From contig NZ_CP151802.1 in the NCBI RefSeq assembly GCF_038446665.1, positions 1,860,001 through 1,924,000 on the forward strand: a DNA stretch of 64,000 nucleotides, given 5' to 3'. Of this stretch, positions 48,973 to 59,140 are shown in pieces. A program made the translations under genes and the position numbers. The stretch's first letter is position 1; each line of letters opens with the position of its first letter. Source of the DNA: Lysobacter sp. FW306-1B-D06B (lineage in GTDB: Bacteria > Pseudomonadota > Gammaproteobacteria > Xanthomonadales > Xanthomonadaceae). The notes beneath the pieces were generated by a model, which was given only the letters and a program-made list of their open reading frames with translations, searched no databases and had not been told where the DNA came from.

Positions 48973-48986
48973 GGCGGAGTCAGACA

Positions 48987-49730
48987 ATGGGTCACAAAGT
49001 ACATCCGACTGGCATCCGCCTGGGCATCGCCAAGGACTGGAACTCCAAGTGGTTTGCCAACAAGAAGCAGTACGCCGGTTTCCTGGCAGCGGACCTGAAG
49101 GTCCGTGATCTGCTGCGCAAGAAGCTGGCTCAGGCCGGCATTTCGAAGATCTTCATCGAGCGTCCGGCGAACAACGCCCGCGTGACGATCCACACCGCCC
49201 GTCCGGGCGTGGTGATCGGCAAGCGTGGCGAGGACATCGAGAAGCTGCGCAAGGAAGTCAGTGCGGTGATGGGCGTTCCGGCGCACATCAACGTCACCGA
49301 GGTCCGCAAGCCGGAACTCGACGCGCAGCTGGTCGCGGAGTCGATCGCGCAGCAGCTCGAGCGCCGCATCATGTTCCGTCGCGCGATGAAGCGCGCCGTG
49401 GGCAATGCGATGCGCCTGGGCGCCCTGGGCATCAAGGTCAACGTCGCCGGCCGTCTCAATGGCGCCGAAATCGCGCGTTCGGAGTGGTATCGCGAAGGTC
49501 GCGTGCCGCTGCACACGCTGCGTGCCGACATCGACTACGGCTTCGCTGAAGCCAAGACGACCTACGGCATCATCGGCATCAAGGTGTGGGTCTACAAGGG
49601 CGAGGTCTTCGACTTCTCCCAGGTCGGCCAGGAAAAGCAGGACGACACGCCGCGTAGCGATCGCGGTGACCGTGGTGACCGCGGTGATCGCAGCGACCGT
49701 CCGGGCCGTGGCGCCCGCGAACAGAGGTAA
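48987..49730 (+). CDS. rpsC: 30S ribosomal protein S3 with Arg-Gly-Asp-rich tail
   Basis: A 247-residue protein at the mRNA entry channel with helicase-related function. The KH domain carries GKRG in [17 protein letters not shown], and the C-terminal S3 domain includes [31 protein letters not shown]. The protein is about 14 residues longer than in E. coli. Its tail (about 222-247) is a low-complexity run of Arg-Gly-Asp and Arg-Ser-Asp units. Confidence 0.98.
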   Translation: MGHKVHPTGIRLGIAKDWNSKWFANKKQYAGFLAADLKVRDLLRKKLAQAGISKIFIERPANNARVTIHTARPGVVIGKRGEDIEKLRKEVSAVMGVPAHINVTEVRKPELDAQLVAESIAQQLERRIMFRRAMKRAVGNAMRLGALGIKVNVAGRLNGAEIARSEWYREGRVPLHTLRADIDYGFAEAKTTYGIIGIKVWVYKGEVFDFSQVGQEKQDDTPRSDRGDRGDRGDRSDRPGRGAREQR

Positions 49731-49736
49731 TCGACC

Positions 49737-50150
49737 ATGTTGCAACCCAAGCGAACCAAGTACCGCAAGGTACACAAGGGCCGCAATGAGGGCCTGAGCT
49801 GGAACGGCAATGCCGTCAGCTTCGGCGAATACGGCCTTAAGGCGACGGCGCACGGTCAGCTGACCGCGCGCCAGATCGAGGCAGCGCGTCGTTCCATCAG
49901 CCGCTACGTCAAGCGCGGCGGCAAGATGTGGATCCGCGTGTTCCCCGACAAGCCGATCACCAAGAAGCCGATCGAAGTCCGAATGGGCTCCGGTAAGGGC
50001 AACGTTGAGTACTGGGTCGCCCAGATCCAGCCCGGTCGCATGATTTACGAGATCGAAGGCGTGGCAGAGGACGTGGCGCGTGAAGCGTTCCGTCTGGCCG
50101 CCGCCAAGCTCTCGGTGACCACCACTTTCGTTACCCGGACGGTGCGCTAA
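49737..50150 (+). CDS. rplP: 50S ribosomal protein L16
   Basis: A 137-residue protein that helps shape the tRNA A site and 5S rRNA region. Typical stretches are [36 protein letters not shown] and [23 protein letters not shown]. Its stop overlaps the rpmC start by one base (TAATG). Confidence 0.98.
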   Translation: MLQPKRTKYRKVHKGRNEGLSWNGNAVSFGEYGLKATAHGQLTARQIEAARRSISRYVKRGGKMWIRVFPDKPITKKPIEVRMGSGKGNVEYWVAQIQPGRMIYEIEGVAEDVAREAFRLAAAKLSVTTTFVTRTVR

Positions 50151-50335
50151 TGGAACTCAAGCAACTGCGCGAGAAGTCGGCTGCCGAGCTGCAGGCCCAC
50201 CTGGCCGAGCTGCACAAGGAGAGCTTCGCTCTCCGCATGCAGAAGGCCACCGGCCAGCTCGCCAAGACCCATGAGTCCCGCCGCGTGCGCCGCGAGATCG
50301 CTCGCGTGAACATGCTGCTCGGCGAGAAGAAGTAA
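50150..50335 (+). CDS. rpmC: 50S ribosomal protein L29
   Basis: A 61-residue two-helix protein at the tunnel exit, next to L23. [24 protein letters not shown] and the [23 protein letters not shown] second helix identify it. It is coupled to rplP by a one-base overlap. Confidence 0.97.
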   Translation: MELKQLREKSAAELQAHLAELHKESFALRMQKATGQLAKTHESRRVRREIARVNMLLGEKK

Positions 50336-50346
50336 GGACCCCAGTC

Positions 50347-50616
50347 ATGACCGACAACAATACAGAGAAGGCTGTCCGCACGGTTGAAGGCCGGGTCGTC
50401 AGCAACAAGATGGACAAGACCGTCACCGTGCTCGTCGAGCGCCAGGTCAAGCACGCGCTGTACGGCAAGTACATCCGTCGCTCGACCAAGCTCCACGCCC
50501 ACGATGCCGACAACGCCTGCAAAGAAGGCGATGTCGTGCGCGTGAAGGAGATTGCTCCGATGTCCAAGACCAAGAACTGGAGCGTGGTTGAAATCGTCAG
50601 CCGCGCGGCCGAATAA
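50347..50616 (+). CDS. rpsQ: 30S ribosomal protein S17
   Basis: An 89-residue primary 16S-binding OB-fold protein. Key stretch: [41 protein letters not shown]. It follows rpmC by 11 nt. Confidence 0.98.
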   Translation: MTDNNTEKAVRTVEGRVVSNKMDKTVTVLVERQVKHALYGKYIRRSTKLHAHDADNACKEGDVVRVKEIAPMSKTKNWSVVEIVSRAAE

Positions 50617-50630
50617 GAGGAGGCTAAGTC

Positions 50631-50999
50631 ATGATCCAGATGCAGAGCTACCTCGATGTGGCCGACAACTCCGGTGCCAAGGAAGTGATGTGCATTAAGG
50701 TGCTGGGCGGCTCGAAGCGCCGTTACGCCGGCATCGGCGACATCATCAAGGTCACGGTCAAGGACGCGATCCCGCGTGGCAAAGTCAAGAAGGGCGACGT
50801 CTACGACGCCGTCGTCGTGCGTACCCGCAAGGGTGTGCGTCGTCCGGACGGTTCGCTGATCCGCTTCGACGGCAATGCCGCCGTGCTCCTGAACAACAAG
50901 CAGGAACCGATCGGTACCCGCATCTTCGGGCCTGTGACCCGCGAGCTGCGTACCGAGAAGTTCATGAAGATCGTCTCGCTCGCTCCTGAAGTGCTCTGA
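50631..50999 (+). CDS. rplN: 50S ribosomal protein L14
   Basis: A 122-residue beta-barrel protein forming intersubunit bridges. [37 protein letters not shown] is typical. In E. coli this is the first gene of the spc operon; here it follows rpsQ after only 14 nt, so S10 and spc genes look continuous. Confidence 0.98.
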   Translation: MIQMQSYLDVADNSGAKEVMCIKVLGGSKRRYAGIGDIIKVTVKDAIPRGKVKKGDVYDAVVVRTRKGVRRPDGSLIRFDGNAAVLLNNKQEPIGTRIFGPVTRELRTEKFMKIVSLAPEVL

Positions 51000-51013
51000 G
51001 CGGAGGAATAGAT

Positions 51014-51328
51014 ATGAACCGTATCCGCAAGGGCGATCAGGTGATCGTCACCACCGGCAAGGACAAGGGCAAGAAGGGCGAAGTGGTGCGCGTGCTCGGC
51101 GAGAAGGTCGTCGTGTCGAACATCAACGTCGTCAAGCGCCACACCAAGCCGAATCCGCAGGCTGGACAGCCGGGCGGCGTGGTCGAGCGCGAGTCGCCGA
51201 TCCACATTTCCAACGTGATGCTGTTCAACCCTGCCACTGGCAAGGGCGAGCGCATCGGTTTCAAGGTGCTGGAGGATGGACGCAAACTGCGTGTGTTCCG
51301 CTCCAGCGGTGAGGCGGTTGACGCCTGA
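51014..51328 (+). CDS. rplX: 50S ribosomal protein L24
   Basis: A 104-residue assembly initiator for the large subunit. The KOW motif is at the start ([25 protein letters not shown]). It is 11 nt before rplE. Confidence 0.97.
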   Translation: MNRIRKGDQVIVTTGKDKGKKGEVVRVLGEKVVVSNINVVKRHTKPNPQAGQPGGVVERESPIHISNVMLFNPATGKGERIGFKVLEDGRKLRVFRSSGEAVDA

Positions 51329-51339
51329 GGAATGCTCAA

Positions 51340-51882
51340 ATGACCACCCGTCTTGAAAAGTTCTACAAGGACGAAGTCGTCCCGGCCCTGACCAAGAAGT
51401 TCGGTTACACGAACCCGATGGAAGTGCCGCGCCTGTCCAAGATCACGATCAACATGGGCGTCGGCGAAGCCGCGACCAACAAGAAGATCCTGGAAAACGC
51501 CGTGGCCGATCTGACCAAGATTGCCGGTCAGAAGCCGATCGTGACCAAGTCCCGCGTGTCGGTGGCTTCGTTCAAGATCCGCGACGGCTGGCCGATCGGC
51601 TGCAAGGTGACGCTGCGTCGCGCCCACATGTTCGAGTTCTTGGACCGTCTGATCAACATCTCGCTGCCGCGCGTGCGTGACTTCCGCGGCGTGTCGGGTC
51701 GTTCGTTCGACGGCCGTGGCAACTACAACATGGGCGTGAAGGAACAGATCATCTTCCCGGAAATCGACTTCGACGCCGTCGACGCGATCCGCGGCATGGA
51801 CATCGCGATCACCACGACCGCGAAGACCGACGCCGAAGCCAAGGCCCTGCTGGAAGCCTTCCGCTTCCCGTTCCGCAACTAA
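51340..51882 (+). CDS. rplE: 50S ribosomal protein L5
   Basis: A 180-residue 5S rRNA-binding protein contacting P-site tRNA. Conserved stretches: [20 protein letters not shown], and [23 protein letters not shown] and [19 protein letters not shown]. In E. coli S8 represses translation at the start of this gene. Confidence 0.98.
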   Translation: MTTRLEKFYKDEVVPALTKKFGYTNPMEVPRLSKITINMGVGEAATNKKILENAVADLTKIAGQKPIVTKSRVSVASFKIRDGWPIGCKVTLRRAHMFEFLDRLINISLPRVRDFRGVSGRSFDGRGNYNMGVKEQIIFPEIDFDAVDAIRGMDIAITTTAKTDAEAKALLEAFRFPFRN

Positions 51883-51897
51883 CTCGAGGATTGAACA

Positions 51898-52203
51898 ATG
51901 GCTAAGACCTCCATGGTCAACCGCGAGATCAAGCGGGCGAAGCTGGCGAAGCAGCACGGCGCCAAGCGCGACGCGCTGAAGAAGATCATCTCCAGCCAGA
52001 CCGCTTCGTACGAAGAGAAGCAGGACGCCGTCACCAAGCTGCAGAAGCTGCCCCGCGACTCCTCGCCGAGCCGCCAGCGCAACCGCTGCGAGCTGTCGGG
52101 CCGTCCGCGTGGCGTCTACCGCAAGTTCGGCCTCGGCCGCAACATGCTGCGCAAGGCGACCATGAACGGCGACGTCCCGGGTCTGCGCAAGGCCAGCTGG
52201 TAA
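51898..52203 (+). CDS. rpsN: 30S ribosomal protein S14 (zinc-free form)
   Basis: A 101-residue long-form S14. It has one cysteine only ([25 protein letters not shown]), so it lacks the four-cysteine zinc site of the short form. It is followed by an unusual 159-nt structured gap before rpsH. Confidence 0.98.
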   Translation: MAKTSMVNREIKRAKLAKQHGAKRDALKKIISSQTASYEEKQDAVTKLQKLPRDSSPSRQRNRCELSGRPRGVYRKFGLGRNMLRKATMNGDVPGLRKASW

Positions 52204-52211
52204 CACGAGAC

Positions 52212-52306
52212 GCCGGCAAGTCTGCTAGACTTGCCGGCTCGCTCGCGTCCGGTCCCGGCCGAACAGGGCGGGACCGCCGACGGGAACTTTCCGTTCCTGG
52301 GTCGGC
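52212..52306 (+). promoter_or_regulatory. Three tandem hairpins in the rpsN-rpsH gap
   Basis: Hairpin 1 is a perfect 12-bp stem (52212-52223 with 52227-52238, loop GCT). Hairpin 2 pairs GGTCCCG/CGGGACC (52251-52257 with 52269-52275). Hairpin 3 pairs GCCGAC/GTCGGC (52276-52281 with 52301-52306), with an inner GGAAC/GTTCC. They fill most of the 159-nt gap. S8, encoded next, is the spc repressor in E. coli, so a feedback or attenuation site is a reasonable hypothesis. Confidence 0.65.
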
Positions 52307-52362
52307 ACTACAACTGAATTCGCAATTCCGCGGATATCGGTGCTACTCATAGGTGCATATAC

Positions 52363-52761
52363 ATGAGCATGACTGATCCCATCGCCGACATGCTGGTCCG
52401 CATCAAGAATGCGGCGGCTGTTCGGAAGCAGACGGTGAAGATGCCGTCTTCGAAGATCAAGGTAGCCATCGCCAAGGTTCTGAAGGACGAGGGCTACATC
52501 CTGGATTCCCGCGTGACCGACGTCGGTGCGGGCAAGTCCGAACTCGAAATCTCGCTGAAGTACTACGAAGGCAAGCCGGTGATCGAGCGTCTTGAGCGCT
52601 TCTCCCGTTCGGGTCTGCGTCAGTACCGCGGCAAGGCTGAGCTGCCGAAGGTCCTCAACGGCCTTGGTATCGCCATCATCTCCACCTCGAAGGGCATCAT
52701 GACCGATGCGCAGGCGCGCCAACAGGGCGTCGGCGGTGAGGTTCTGTGCTTCGTGGCCTAA
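52363..52761 (+). CDS. rpsH: 30S ribosomal protein S8
   Basis: A 132-residue central-domain primary binder and, in E. coli, the translational repressor of spc genes. Conserved: [41 protein letters not shown] region, and [28 protein letters not shown] structured gap precedes it. Confidence 0.98.
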   Translation: MSMTDPIADMLVRIKNAAAVRKQTVKMPSSKIKVAIAKVLKDEGYILDSRVTDVGAGKSELEISLKYYEGKPVIERLERFSRSGLRQYRGKAELPKVLNGLGIAIISTSKGIMTDAQARQQGVGGEVLCFVA

Positions 52762-52774
52762 GGGAGGAATAGAC

Positions 52775-53302
52775 ATGTCCCGAGTTGCCAAGAAGCCGGT
52801 TGCCCTCCCGAAGGGCGTCGAGCTGAACATCCAGGCCGATTCGATCAGCGCCAAGGGCCCGAAGGGCACCCTGAGCGTTGCCAAGCCGGCCGCCATCAAC
52901 CTCAAGGTCGAAAACGGCCAGGCCACGTTCTCCACCGAGGACGCTGCGCTGATTCCGCTGTCCGGCACGCTGCGCGCGATCCTGGCCAACATGGTCAAGG
53001 GCGTCTCCGATGGCTTCGAGCGCAAGCTCGAGCTGGTCGGCGTCGGTTACCGCGCCTCGATGCAGGGCAAGGACCTGAACCTCGCGCTGGGCTTCTCGCA
53101 TCCGGTGCTGCTGCAGGCTCCGGCCGGCATCACGATTGCCACGCCGACGCAGACCGAGATCGTCATCGCCGGCGCGGACAAGCAGGCCGTCGGTGAGTTC
53201 GCCGCAAAGGTTCGCGCCGTCCGTCCGCCGGAGCCCTACAAGGGCAAGGGTGTGAAGTACGCCGGCGAAGTCATCATCCGCAAGGAAGCCAAGAAGGCCT
53301 AA
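52775..53302 (+). CDS. rplF: 50S ribosomal protein L6
   Basis: A 175-residue protein near the sarcin-ricin loop. The start at 52775 ([16 protein letters not shown]) matches the family and follows AGGGAGGAA. The C-terminal signature [20 protein letters not shown] is present. Confidence 0.98.
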   Translation: MSRVAKKPVALPKGVELNIQADSISAKGPKGTLSVAKPAAINLKVENGQATFSTEDAALIPLSGTLRAILANMVKGVSDGFERKLELVGVGYRASMQGKDLNLALGFSHPVLLQAPAGITIATPTQTEIVIAGADKQAVGEFAAKVRAVRPPEPYKGKGVKYAGEVIIRKEAKKA

Positions 53303-53330
53303 CCGGGTCTTCAGCTTTCGGAGAACGCAC

Positions 53331-53684
53331 ATGAACAAGAACACCGCCCGCCTGCGCCGCGCCAAGTCGACCCGCGCGCACATCCGCGAACTCGGCGTGC
53401 CGCGCCTGTCGGTGCTGCGCACCGGCCAGCATCTGTACGCCCAGGTCTTCACTGCCGACGGTTCCAAGGTTCTGGCTTCGGCCTCGACCGTGCAGGCCGA
53501 CGTCAAGGAAGGTCTGAAGAACGGCAAGAACGCCGACGCGGCCGCCAAGGTCGGTCGCGCCATCGCCGAGAAGGCCAAGGCTGCCGGCGTCGAGAAGGTC
53601 GCTTTCGACCGCTCGGGCTACCGGTACCACGGCCGCATCAAGGCTCTGGCCGACGCCGCTCGTGAGGGCGGCCTGCAGTTCTGA
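53331..53684 (+). CDS. rplR: 50S ribosomal protein L18
   Basis: A 117-residue 5S rRNA-binding protein: basic N-terminus ([22 protein letters not shown]) and C-terminal [26 protein letters not shown]. It is followed by a 162-nt gap before rpsE, unusual for this operon. Confidence 0.98.
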   Translation: MNKNTARLRRAKSTRAHIRELGVPRLSVLRTGQHLYAQVFTADGSKVLASASTVQADVKEGLKNGKNADAAAKVGRAIAEKAKAAGVEKVAFDRSGYRYHGRIKALADAAREGGLQF

Positions 53685-53846
53685 TGCCTTGAAGGCGTGG
53701 GGTTCCATCCCCACCCCTAGGTTTCTTCCCGCCGGCATGGGCTATGCCGGGCGCGACGACGGATTGCCGCCTTCGCGAAGCACCCGATGTACCTCACAAC
53801 CATAAGCGGCGAAGCCGCAAATCCCTTTAACTACCGAGCAATCGAA
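53685..53846 (+). other. Structured 162-nt gap between rplR and rpsE
   Basis: No gene is seen. It holds a hairpin GTGGGG/CCCCAC (53697-53702 with 53709-53714) and another CCGGCAT/ATGCCGG (53732-53738 with 53744-53750). An in-frame ATG at 53787 upstream of rpsE has no ribosome site and adds unconserved residues. A small internal promoter or a processing site is possible. Confidence 0.5.
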
Positions 53847-54389
53847 ATGGCAGAAGAACAACGTGCACCGCGGGGTCGTGATCGCGACCGCAACCGCGAA
53901 GAGATCGACGATGGCATGATCGAGAAGCTGATCGCGGTCAACCGCGTCAGCAAGACCGTCAAGGGTGGTCGCCAGTTCACCTTCACCGCGCTGACGGTGG
54001 TGGGCGACGGCAACGGCAAGGTCGGCTTTGGCTACGGCAAGGCGCGCGAAGTGCCCGTCGCCATCCAGAAGTCGATGGAGTATGCCCGCAAGTCGATGTC
54101 CAACGTCGATCTGAACAACGGCACCCTGTGGCACTCGGTCAAGGCCGGCCACGGCGCAGCCCGTGTGTTCATGCAGCCCGCTTCCGAGGGTACCGGCGTC
54201 ATCGCCGGTGGCGCGATGCGCGCCGTCCTCGAAGCCGTCGGGGTGAAGAACGTGCTGGCCAAGGCCGTGGGTTCGCGTAACCCGATCAACCTGGTTCGCG
54301 CCACGCTGAAGGGCCTGTCCGACATGCACTCGCCGGCCAAGATCGCGGCCAAGCGCGGCAAGAAGGTGGAGGACCTGGTCCATGGCTAA
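53847..54389 (+). CDS. rpsE: 30S ribosomal protein S5
   Basis: A 180-residue protein at the mRNA channel and decoding fidelity region. The start at 53847 ([21 protein letters not shown]) is followed by the conserved [36 protein letters not shown]. The charged N-terminal extension is typical of this group. It overlaps rpmD by 8 nt. Confidence 0.97.
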   Translation: MAEEQRAPRGRDRDRNREEIDDGMIEKLIAVNRVSKTVKGGRQFTFTALTVVGDGNGKVGFGYGKAREVPVAIQKSMEYARKSMSNVDLNNGTLWHSVKAGHGAARVFMQPASEGTGVIAGGAMRAVLEAVGVKNVLAKAVGSRNPINLVRATLKGLSDMHSPAKIAAKRGKKVEDLVHG

Positions 54390-54582
54390 GAAGGAAACTG
54401 TCGCCGGCGGCACCGTGAAGGTGCGCCTGGTCAAGGGTCTTCGTGGCACCCAGTCGCGCCACCGCCTGTCGGTGCGCGCCCTGGGCCTGAACAAGCTCAA
54501 TGACGTGCGTGAACTGAAGGACAGCCCGCAGGTGCGTGGCCTGATCAATCAGCTCCATTACCTCGTCCGAGTCGAGGAGTAA
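54382..54582 (+). CDS. rpmD: 50S ribosomal protein L30
   Basis: A 66-residue protein: [49 protein letters not shown]. Its start lies 8 nt inside rpsE, so translation is coupled. rplO follows 5 nt after it. Confidence 0.97.
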   Translation: MAKKETVAGGTVKVRLVKGLRGTQSRHRLSVRALGLNKLNDVRELKDSPQVRGLINQLHYLVRVEE

Positions 54583-54587
54583 TCAAC

Positions 54588-55025
54588 ATGCGTCTCAACA
54601 CTCTGCAGCCCGCCGAGGGCGCCCGCACCGAGCGCACCCGCGTCGGTCGTGGTATCGGTTCCGGCCTGGGCAAGACTGCCGGCCGTGGCCACAAGGGCTC
54701 GTTCGCGCGTTCGGGCAAGGGCAAGATCAAGGCCGGCTTCGAAGGCGGTCAGATGCCGATGCAGCGCCGTCTGCCGAAGATCGGTTTCCGCTCCAAGCTG
54801 TCCAAGGACACGGCCGAAGTGCTGCTGTACCAGCTGGACAAGCTGCCGGCCGGCGACGTCGATTTCGCCGCGCTGAAGGCCGCCAAGCTGGTGCCGAGCA
54901 CCGCCAAGCAGGCCAAGATCGTGGTCAAGGGCGAAGTCACCAAGAAGTTCGTCCTGAAGGGTCTGGCCGCTACGGCCGGTGCGAAGGCCGCGATCGAAGC
55001 GGCCGGCGGCAAGGTCGAGGAGTAA
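54588..55025 (+). CDS. rplO: 50S ribosomal protein L15
   Basis: A 145-residue assembly protein with a long Gly/Lys-rich N-terminal extension ([47 protein letters not shown]). secY begins 7 nt after its stop. Confidence 0.98.
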   Translation: MRLNTLQPAEGARTERTRVGRGIGSGLGKTAGRGHKGSFARSGKGKIKAGFEGGQMPMQRRLPKIGFRSKLSKDTAEVLLYQLDKLPAGDVDFAALKAAKLVPSTAKQAKIVVKGEVTKKFVLKGLAATAGAKAAIEAAGGKVEE

Positions 55026-55032
55026 TCGACGG

Positions 55033-56397
55033 ATGGCGCGCAGCGGTAGCAACGCGGTAGCCGGCCTCGGTGGCGGACTCGGTAAGTTCACCGAGCTCCG
55101 CCAGCGCCTGCTTTTCGTGGTCGGTGCCCTGATCGTCTACCGCATCGGCTGCTACATCCCGGTGCCGGGCGTCAATCCGGAAGCAATGCTTCGGCTGATG
55201 GAAACCCAGAAGGGCACCATCGTGGACATGTTCAACATGTTCTCCGGTGGCGCCCTCCATCGCTTCAGCCTGTTCGCGCTGAACGTGATGCCGTACATCT
55301 CCGCGTCGATCATCGTGCAGCTGCTGGTGCAGATCGTGCCGAGCCTGAAGGCCATCCAGAAGGAAGGCGAGTCGGGTCGTCGCAAGATCAACCAGTGGTC
55401 GCGCATGGGTGCGATCCCGCTGGCCGTGTTCCAGGCCTGGGGCATCGCCACGGCCCTCCAGGCCGGCGGCGCGAGCCAGGGCATCCAGGTGGTCTACAAC
55501 CCCGGCCCGGGCTTCATCCTGACCGCGGTGCTGGCCCTCACGGCAGGCACCATGTTCCTGATGTGGCTCGGTGAGCAGGTGACGGAGCGCGGCATCGGCA
55601 ACGGTGTTTCGCTGATCATCTTCGCGGGTATCGTGGCGGGCTTGCCCGCGGCCGTGTTCGGCATGTTCGAGCAGATCCGCAACGGCGACATGAGCGCTCT
55701 GAAGGCCATCCTGGTCGTCGCGATCGTCCTGGGCTTCACGTTCTTCGTGGTGTTCGTCGAGCGGGGCCAGCGTCGGATCACGGTCAATTACGCGCGTCGC
55801 CAAGGCGGCCGCAGCGCGTACATGAACCAGTCCTCGTTCCTGCCGCTGAAGCTGAACATGTCGGGCGTGATCCCGGCCATCTTCGCCTCGAGCATCGTGA
55901 TGTTCCCGGCGACGGCGGCCAACTGGTTCAGCCAGGGCAATTCGGGGTCGTTCCTGCACCGTGTCAGCCAATGGCTGAACCCGGGCGAGCCGCTCCACAT
56001 GATCCTGTACGCGGGTCTGATCGTCGGTTTTGCGTTCTTCTACACCGCGCTGGTGTTCAACTCGCAGGAAACCGCCGATAATCTGAAGAAGTCGGGCGCG
56101 CTGATTCCGGGCATTCGTCCGGGCAAGGCCACGGCAGACTATATCGACGGCGTGCTTACCCGCCTCACGGCGGCCGGCGCGGCCTACCTGGTGATGGTGT
56201 GCCTCCTGCCGGAGGTCATGCGCACTGAGTTGAGCACTTCGTTCTACTTCGGCGGCACCTCGCTGCTGATCGTGGTCGTGGTGGTCATGGATTTCATCGC
56301 CCAGATCCAGGCTCATCTGATGTCGCATCAGTACGAGAGCCTGCTGAAGAAGGCGAACTTGAAGGGCGGCTCGCGCGGCGGTCTCGCGCGCGGGTGA
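55033..56397 (+). CDS. secY: Preprotein translocase subunit SecY
   Basis: A 454-residue, ten-transmembrane channel for protein export and membrane insertion, partner of SecE (27950-28327) and SecG. Start ATG 55033 ([15 protein letters not shown]) opens the family N-terminus. The lateral-gate and signature stretch [18 protein letters not shown] lies in the first segment, and the cytoplasmic loop with [16 protein letters not shown] contacts the ribosome and SecA. The gene ends the spc cluster. A 234-nt gap follows and no rpmJ is found there. Confidence 0.98.
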   Translation: MARSGSNAVAGLGGGLGKFTELRQRLLFVVGALIVYRIGCYIPVPGVNPEAMLRLMETQKGTIVDMFNMFSGGALHRFSLFALNVMPYISASIIVQLLVQIVPSLKAIQKEGESGRRKINQWSRMGAIPLAVFQAWGIATALQAGGASQGIQVVYNPGPGFILTAVLALTAGTMFLMWLGEQVTERGIGNGVSLIIFAGIVAGLPAAVFGMFEQIRNGDMSALKAILVVAIVLGFTFFVVFVERGQRRITVNYARRQGGRSAYMNQSSFLPLKLNMSGVIPAIFASSIVMFPATAANWFSQGNSGSFLHRVSQWLNPGEPLHMILYAGLIVGFAFFYTALVFNSQETADNLKKSGALIPGIRPGKATADYIDGVLTRLTAAGAAYLVMVCLLPEVMRTELSTSFYFGGTSLLIVVVVVMDFIAQIQAHLMSHQYESLLKKANLKGGSRGGLARG

Positions 56398-56512
56398 TCC
56401 CGGACCTTACGCGCGCCAGAGTAGCGCGCGGGGGAGGGCAGGGCAGTTCAACGCCTTGCCTGACCAGTCCGGTTTCGTCGCCGGAGCATGGGCACACTCC
56501 CCATGCCGGGCA

Positions 56513-56538
56513 CTGCCGCGTCCCTAGGGATGCGGCAG
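56513..56538 (+). terminator. Hairpin in the secY-rpsM gap
   Basis: CTGCCGC-G-TCCC (56513-56524) pairs with GGGA-T-GCGGCAG (56527-56538). GGCTTCCTATT follows. It is 115 nt beyond secY and may end spc transcription or act as a leader stem for the alpha operon. Another stem with GCATGGGG/CCCCATGC-type pairing lies at about 56485-56510. Confidence 0.5.
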
Positions 56539-56541
56539 GGC

Positions 56542-56570
56542 TTCCTATTAACCCGAGACCTTGTTAAACT
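56542..56570 (+). promoter_or_regulatory. Possible alpha-operon promoter
   Basis: TTCCTA (56542-56547) and an extended -10 TG-T-TAAACT (TAAACT at 56565-56570) are 17 nt apart, about 60 nt before rpsM. The boxes are weak, but the AT-rich patch stands out from its surroundings. The leader between it and rpsM could bind S4, as in E. coli; no structure was confirmed. Confidence 0.45.
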
Positions 56571-56631
56571 TTCCAGTTCACTCCGCCGGGATTAATCCGT
56601 CCTGGCCGCCAAATCAGTTGGAGATCGCGTT

Positions 56632-56988
56632 ATGGCGCGTATTGCGGGCGTCAATCTGCCTGCCCAGAAGCATGTCTGGGTCGGGCTGCAAAGCATCTAC
56701 GGCATCGGCCGTACCCGTTCGAAGAAGGTCTGTGATGCCGCCGGCGTCACCTCGACCACCAAGATCCGTGACCTGTCCGAACCCGAAGTCGAGCGTCTGC
56801 GCGCCGAAGTCGGCAAGTACGTGGTCGAGGGCGACCTCCGCCGCGAAGTCGGTATCGCGATCAAGCGACTGATGGACCTGGGCTGCTACCGCGGCCTGCG
56901 TCACCGTCGCGGCCTCCCGCTGCGTGGCCAGCGCACCCGGACCAATGCACGTACCCGTAAGGGTCCGCGCAAGGCCATCAAGAAGTAA
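56632..56988 (+). CDS. rpsM: 30S ribosomal protein S13
   Basis: A 118-residue head protein contacting P-site t[32 protein letters not shown] and the basic C-terminal [20 protein letters not shown] are typical. First gene of the alpha operon here. Confidence 0.98.
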   Translation: MARIAGVNLPAQKHVWVGLQSIYGIGRTRSKKVCDAAGVTSTTKIRDLSEPEVERLRAEVGKYVVEGDLRREVGIAIKRLMDLGCYRGLRHRRGLPLRGQRTRTNARTRKGPRKAIKK

Positions 56989-57000
56989 GGGACTTAGACC

Positions 57001-57393
57001 ATGGCTAAGCCGGCTGCTGCCAAAACCAAGAAGAAGATCAAGCGCGTCGTCACCGACGGCATCGCTCACGTCCACGCTTCTTTCAACAACACCATCGTCA
57101 CGATCACCGACCGCCAGGGCAACGCGCTGTCGTGGGCGACCTCGGGCGGCGCGGGTTTCCGCGGTTCGCGCAAGTCGACCCCGTTCGCCGCGCAGGTCGC
57201 CGCCGAAAAGGCCGGCCGTGCCGCGCTGGACTACGGCGTGAAGTCGCTGGAAGTCCGCATCAAGGGCCCGGGTCCGGGTCGTGAGTCCGCCGTTCGTTCG
57301 CTGAACAACGTCGGTTACAAGATCATCAACATCATCGACGTGACGCCTATCCCGCACAACGGGTGCCGTCCGCCGAAGAAGCGCCGCGTCTGA
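57001..57393 (+). CDS. rpsK: 30S ribosomal protein S11
   Basis: A 130-residue platform protein near the Shine-Dalgarno helix. Standard stretches: [49 protein letters not shown] and the end [17 protein letters not shown]. Confidence 0.98.
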   Translation: MAKPAAAKTKKKIKRVVTDGIAHVHASFNNTIVTITDRQGNALSWATSGGAGFRGSRKSTPFAAQVAAEKAGRAALDYGVKSLEVRIKGPGPGRESAVRSLNNVGYKIINIIDVTPIPHNGCRPPKKRRV

Positions 57394-57407
57394 GGAGCTG
57401 AAAGAAC

Positions 57408-58037
57408 ATGGCTCGTTATATTGGTCCCACCTGTAAGCTCGCCCGTCGCGAAGGCGCCGACCTGGGCTTGAAGTCGTCGGCCCGCGCCCTCGATTCCAAG
57501 TGCAAGCTGGAGCAGAAGCCCGGTCAGCACGGCCCGACCGCCCGCAAGGGCAAGCTGTCGGACTACGCCACCCAGCTGCGTGAAAAGCAGAAGGTGAAGC
57601 GTATCTACGGTCTGCTGGAGCGTCAGTTCCGCAACTACTACAAGAAGGCCTCGACCAAGAAGGGCAACACGGGTGAAAACCTGCTGCAGCTTCTCGAGAC
57701 CCGCCTGGACAACGTCGTCTACCGCATGGGTTTTGCGGTGACGCGTCCGGCCGCCCGCCAGCTGGTTTCGCACCGCGGTGTCACGGTCAACGGCAAGTCG
57801 GTCAACCTGCCGTCGTACCAGGTCAAGGCTGGCGACGCGATCGCGCTCGCCGAGCGTGCCCAGAAGCAGCTCCGCGTGCAGGAATCCCTGACCGTGGCGC
57901 AGCAGATGGACCTCTCGCCGTCGTGGGTCGAAGTCGACAGCAAGAAGTTCTCTGGCGTGTTCAAGGCCGTTCCGGACCGTGCCGACCTGCCGGCCGACAT
58001 CAACGAAGCGCTGATCGTCGAGCTGTACTCGAAGTAA
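57408..58037 (+). CDS. rpsD: 30S ribosomal protein S4
   Basis: A 209-residue assembly initiator and, in E. coli, the repressor of the alpha operon; mutations affect decoding accuracy. [21 protein letters not shown] starts it; the S4 RNA-binding domain ([30 protein letters not shown]) is central. The E. coli-like length and only two cysteines in the N-terminal region argue against a four-cysteine zinc site. Confidence 0.98.
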   Translation: MARYIGPTCKLARREGADLGLKSSARALDSKCKLEQKPGQHGPTARKGKLSDYATQLREKQKVKRIYGLLERQFRNYYKKASTKKGNTGENLLQLLETRLDNVVYRMGFAVTRPAARQLVSHRGVTVNGKSVNLPSYQVKAGDAIALAERAQKQLRVQESLTVAQQMDLSPSWVEVDSKKFSGVFKAVPDRADLPADINEALIVELYSK

Positions 58038-58056
58038 TCCCAGGAGACGCCAACAC

Positions 58057-59055
58057 ATGACGGTTACCGCAAACCAGGTGCTGCGCCCGCGCGGCCCTCA
58101 GATCGAGCGCCTTACGGGCAACCGTGCCAAGGTCGTCATCGAACCGCTGGAGCGTGGCTACGGCCATACGCTCGGCAATGCGCTGCGCCGCGTGCTGCTG
58201 TCGTCGATCCCGGGCTTCGCAATCACGGAAGTCGAGATCGATGGCGTGCTGCACGAGTACACCACGGTCGAAGGCCTGCAGGAAGACGTGCTTGAGGTTC
58301 TGCTGAACCTCAAGGACGTCGCGATCCGCATGCACACCGGCGAGTCGGCGACGCTGTCGCTGGCCAAGCAGGGTCCCGGCATTGTCACCGCCGGCGACAT
58401 CAAGACCGACCACAACGTCGAGATCCTCAACACCGAGCACGTGATCGCGCACCTGACGAAGGACACCGCGCTCAACATGCGTCTGAAGATCGAACGCGGC
58501 TTCGGCTACCAGCCGGCTGCCGCGCGTCGTCGTCCGGATGAGGAAACCCGCGCCATCGGTCGCCTGATGCTGGATGCCAGCTTCTCGCCGGTCCGCCGCG
58601 TCGCCTATGCCGTGGAAGCGGCCCGCGTCGAGCAGCGCACCGACCTGGACAAGCTGGTCCTGGACATCGAGACCAACGGCACGATCGACGCCGAGGAAGC
58701 CGTCCGCACCGCCGCCGACATCCTCACCGACCAGCTGTCGGTGTTCGGCGACTTCACCCACCGCGATCGCGGTGCGGCGAAGCCGGCCACCAGCGGCATC
58801 GACCCGATCCTGCTGCGTCCGATCGACGACCTCGAGCTGACCGTGCGTTCGGCCAACTGCCTCAAGGCCGAGAGCATCTACTACGTCGGCGATCTGATCC
58901 AGAAGACCGAAGTGGAGCTGCTCAAGACGCCGAACCTCGGCAAGAAGTCGCTCACGGAAATCAAGGAAGTGCTCGCCCAGCGCGGTCTCTCCCTTGGCAT
59001 GAAGCTCGAGAACTGGCCGCCGGCAGGCATCGCCTCCCACGGCATGATGGGCTAA
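58057..59055 (+). CDS. rpoA: DNA-directed RNA polymerase subunit alpha
   Basis: A 332-residue subunit. The N-terminal domain (to about residue 235) dimerises and nucleates core assembly ([26 protein letters not shown]). The C-terminal domain (about 250-325: [26 protein letters not shown] and [23 protein letters not shown]) binds UP elements and activators. An unusually long 223-nt gap separates it from rplQ. Confidence 0.99.
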   Translation: MTVTANQVLRPRGPQIERLTGNRAKVVIEPLERGYGHTLGNALRRVLLSSIPGFAITEVEIDGVLHEYTTVEGLQEDVLEVLLNLKDVAIRMHTGESATLSLAKQGPGIVTAGDIKTDHNVEILNTEHVIAHLTKDTALNMRLKIERGFGYQPAAARRRPDEETRAIGRLMLDASFSPVRRVAYAVEAARVEQRTDLDKLVLDIETNGTIDAEEAVRTAADILTDQLSVFGDFTHRDRGAAKPATSGIDPILLRPIDDLELTVRSANCLKAESIYYVGDLIQKTEVELLKTPNLGKKSLTEIKEVLAQRGLSLGMKLENWPPAGIASHGMMG

Positions 59056-59112
59056 GCATCGGCGCTTGCGCGGCACTGTGCCGCGCGTCGATGGCAGCAA
59101 CAACGTTTCAAG

Positions 59113-59140
59113 CGCTGCGCTTCAAGAGTGAAGCGCAGCG
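59113..59140 (+). promoter_or_regulatory. Perfect 12-bp hairpin in the rpoA-rplQ gap
   Basis: CGCTGCGCTTCA (59113-59124) pairs exactly with TGAAGCGCAGCG (59129-59140), loop AGAG. GTTTCAA motifs lie on both sides. A second inverted segment GCGCGGCAC/GTGCCGCGC is at 59068-59086. The gap is 223 nt, far more than needed, so a regulatory or processing role is likely. Confidence 0.55.

Noticed and set aside
49640..49727. Short direct repeats in the S3 tail, considered as a CRISPR-like or VNTR array
   Set aside because: The repeats are in-frame codons for Arg-Gly-Asp units with no spacers.
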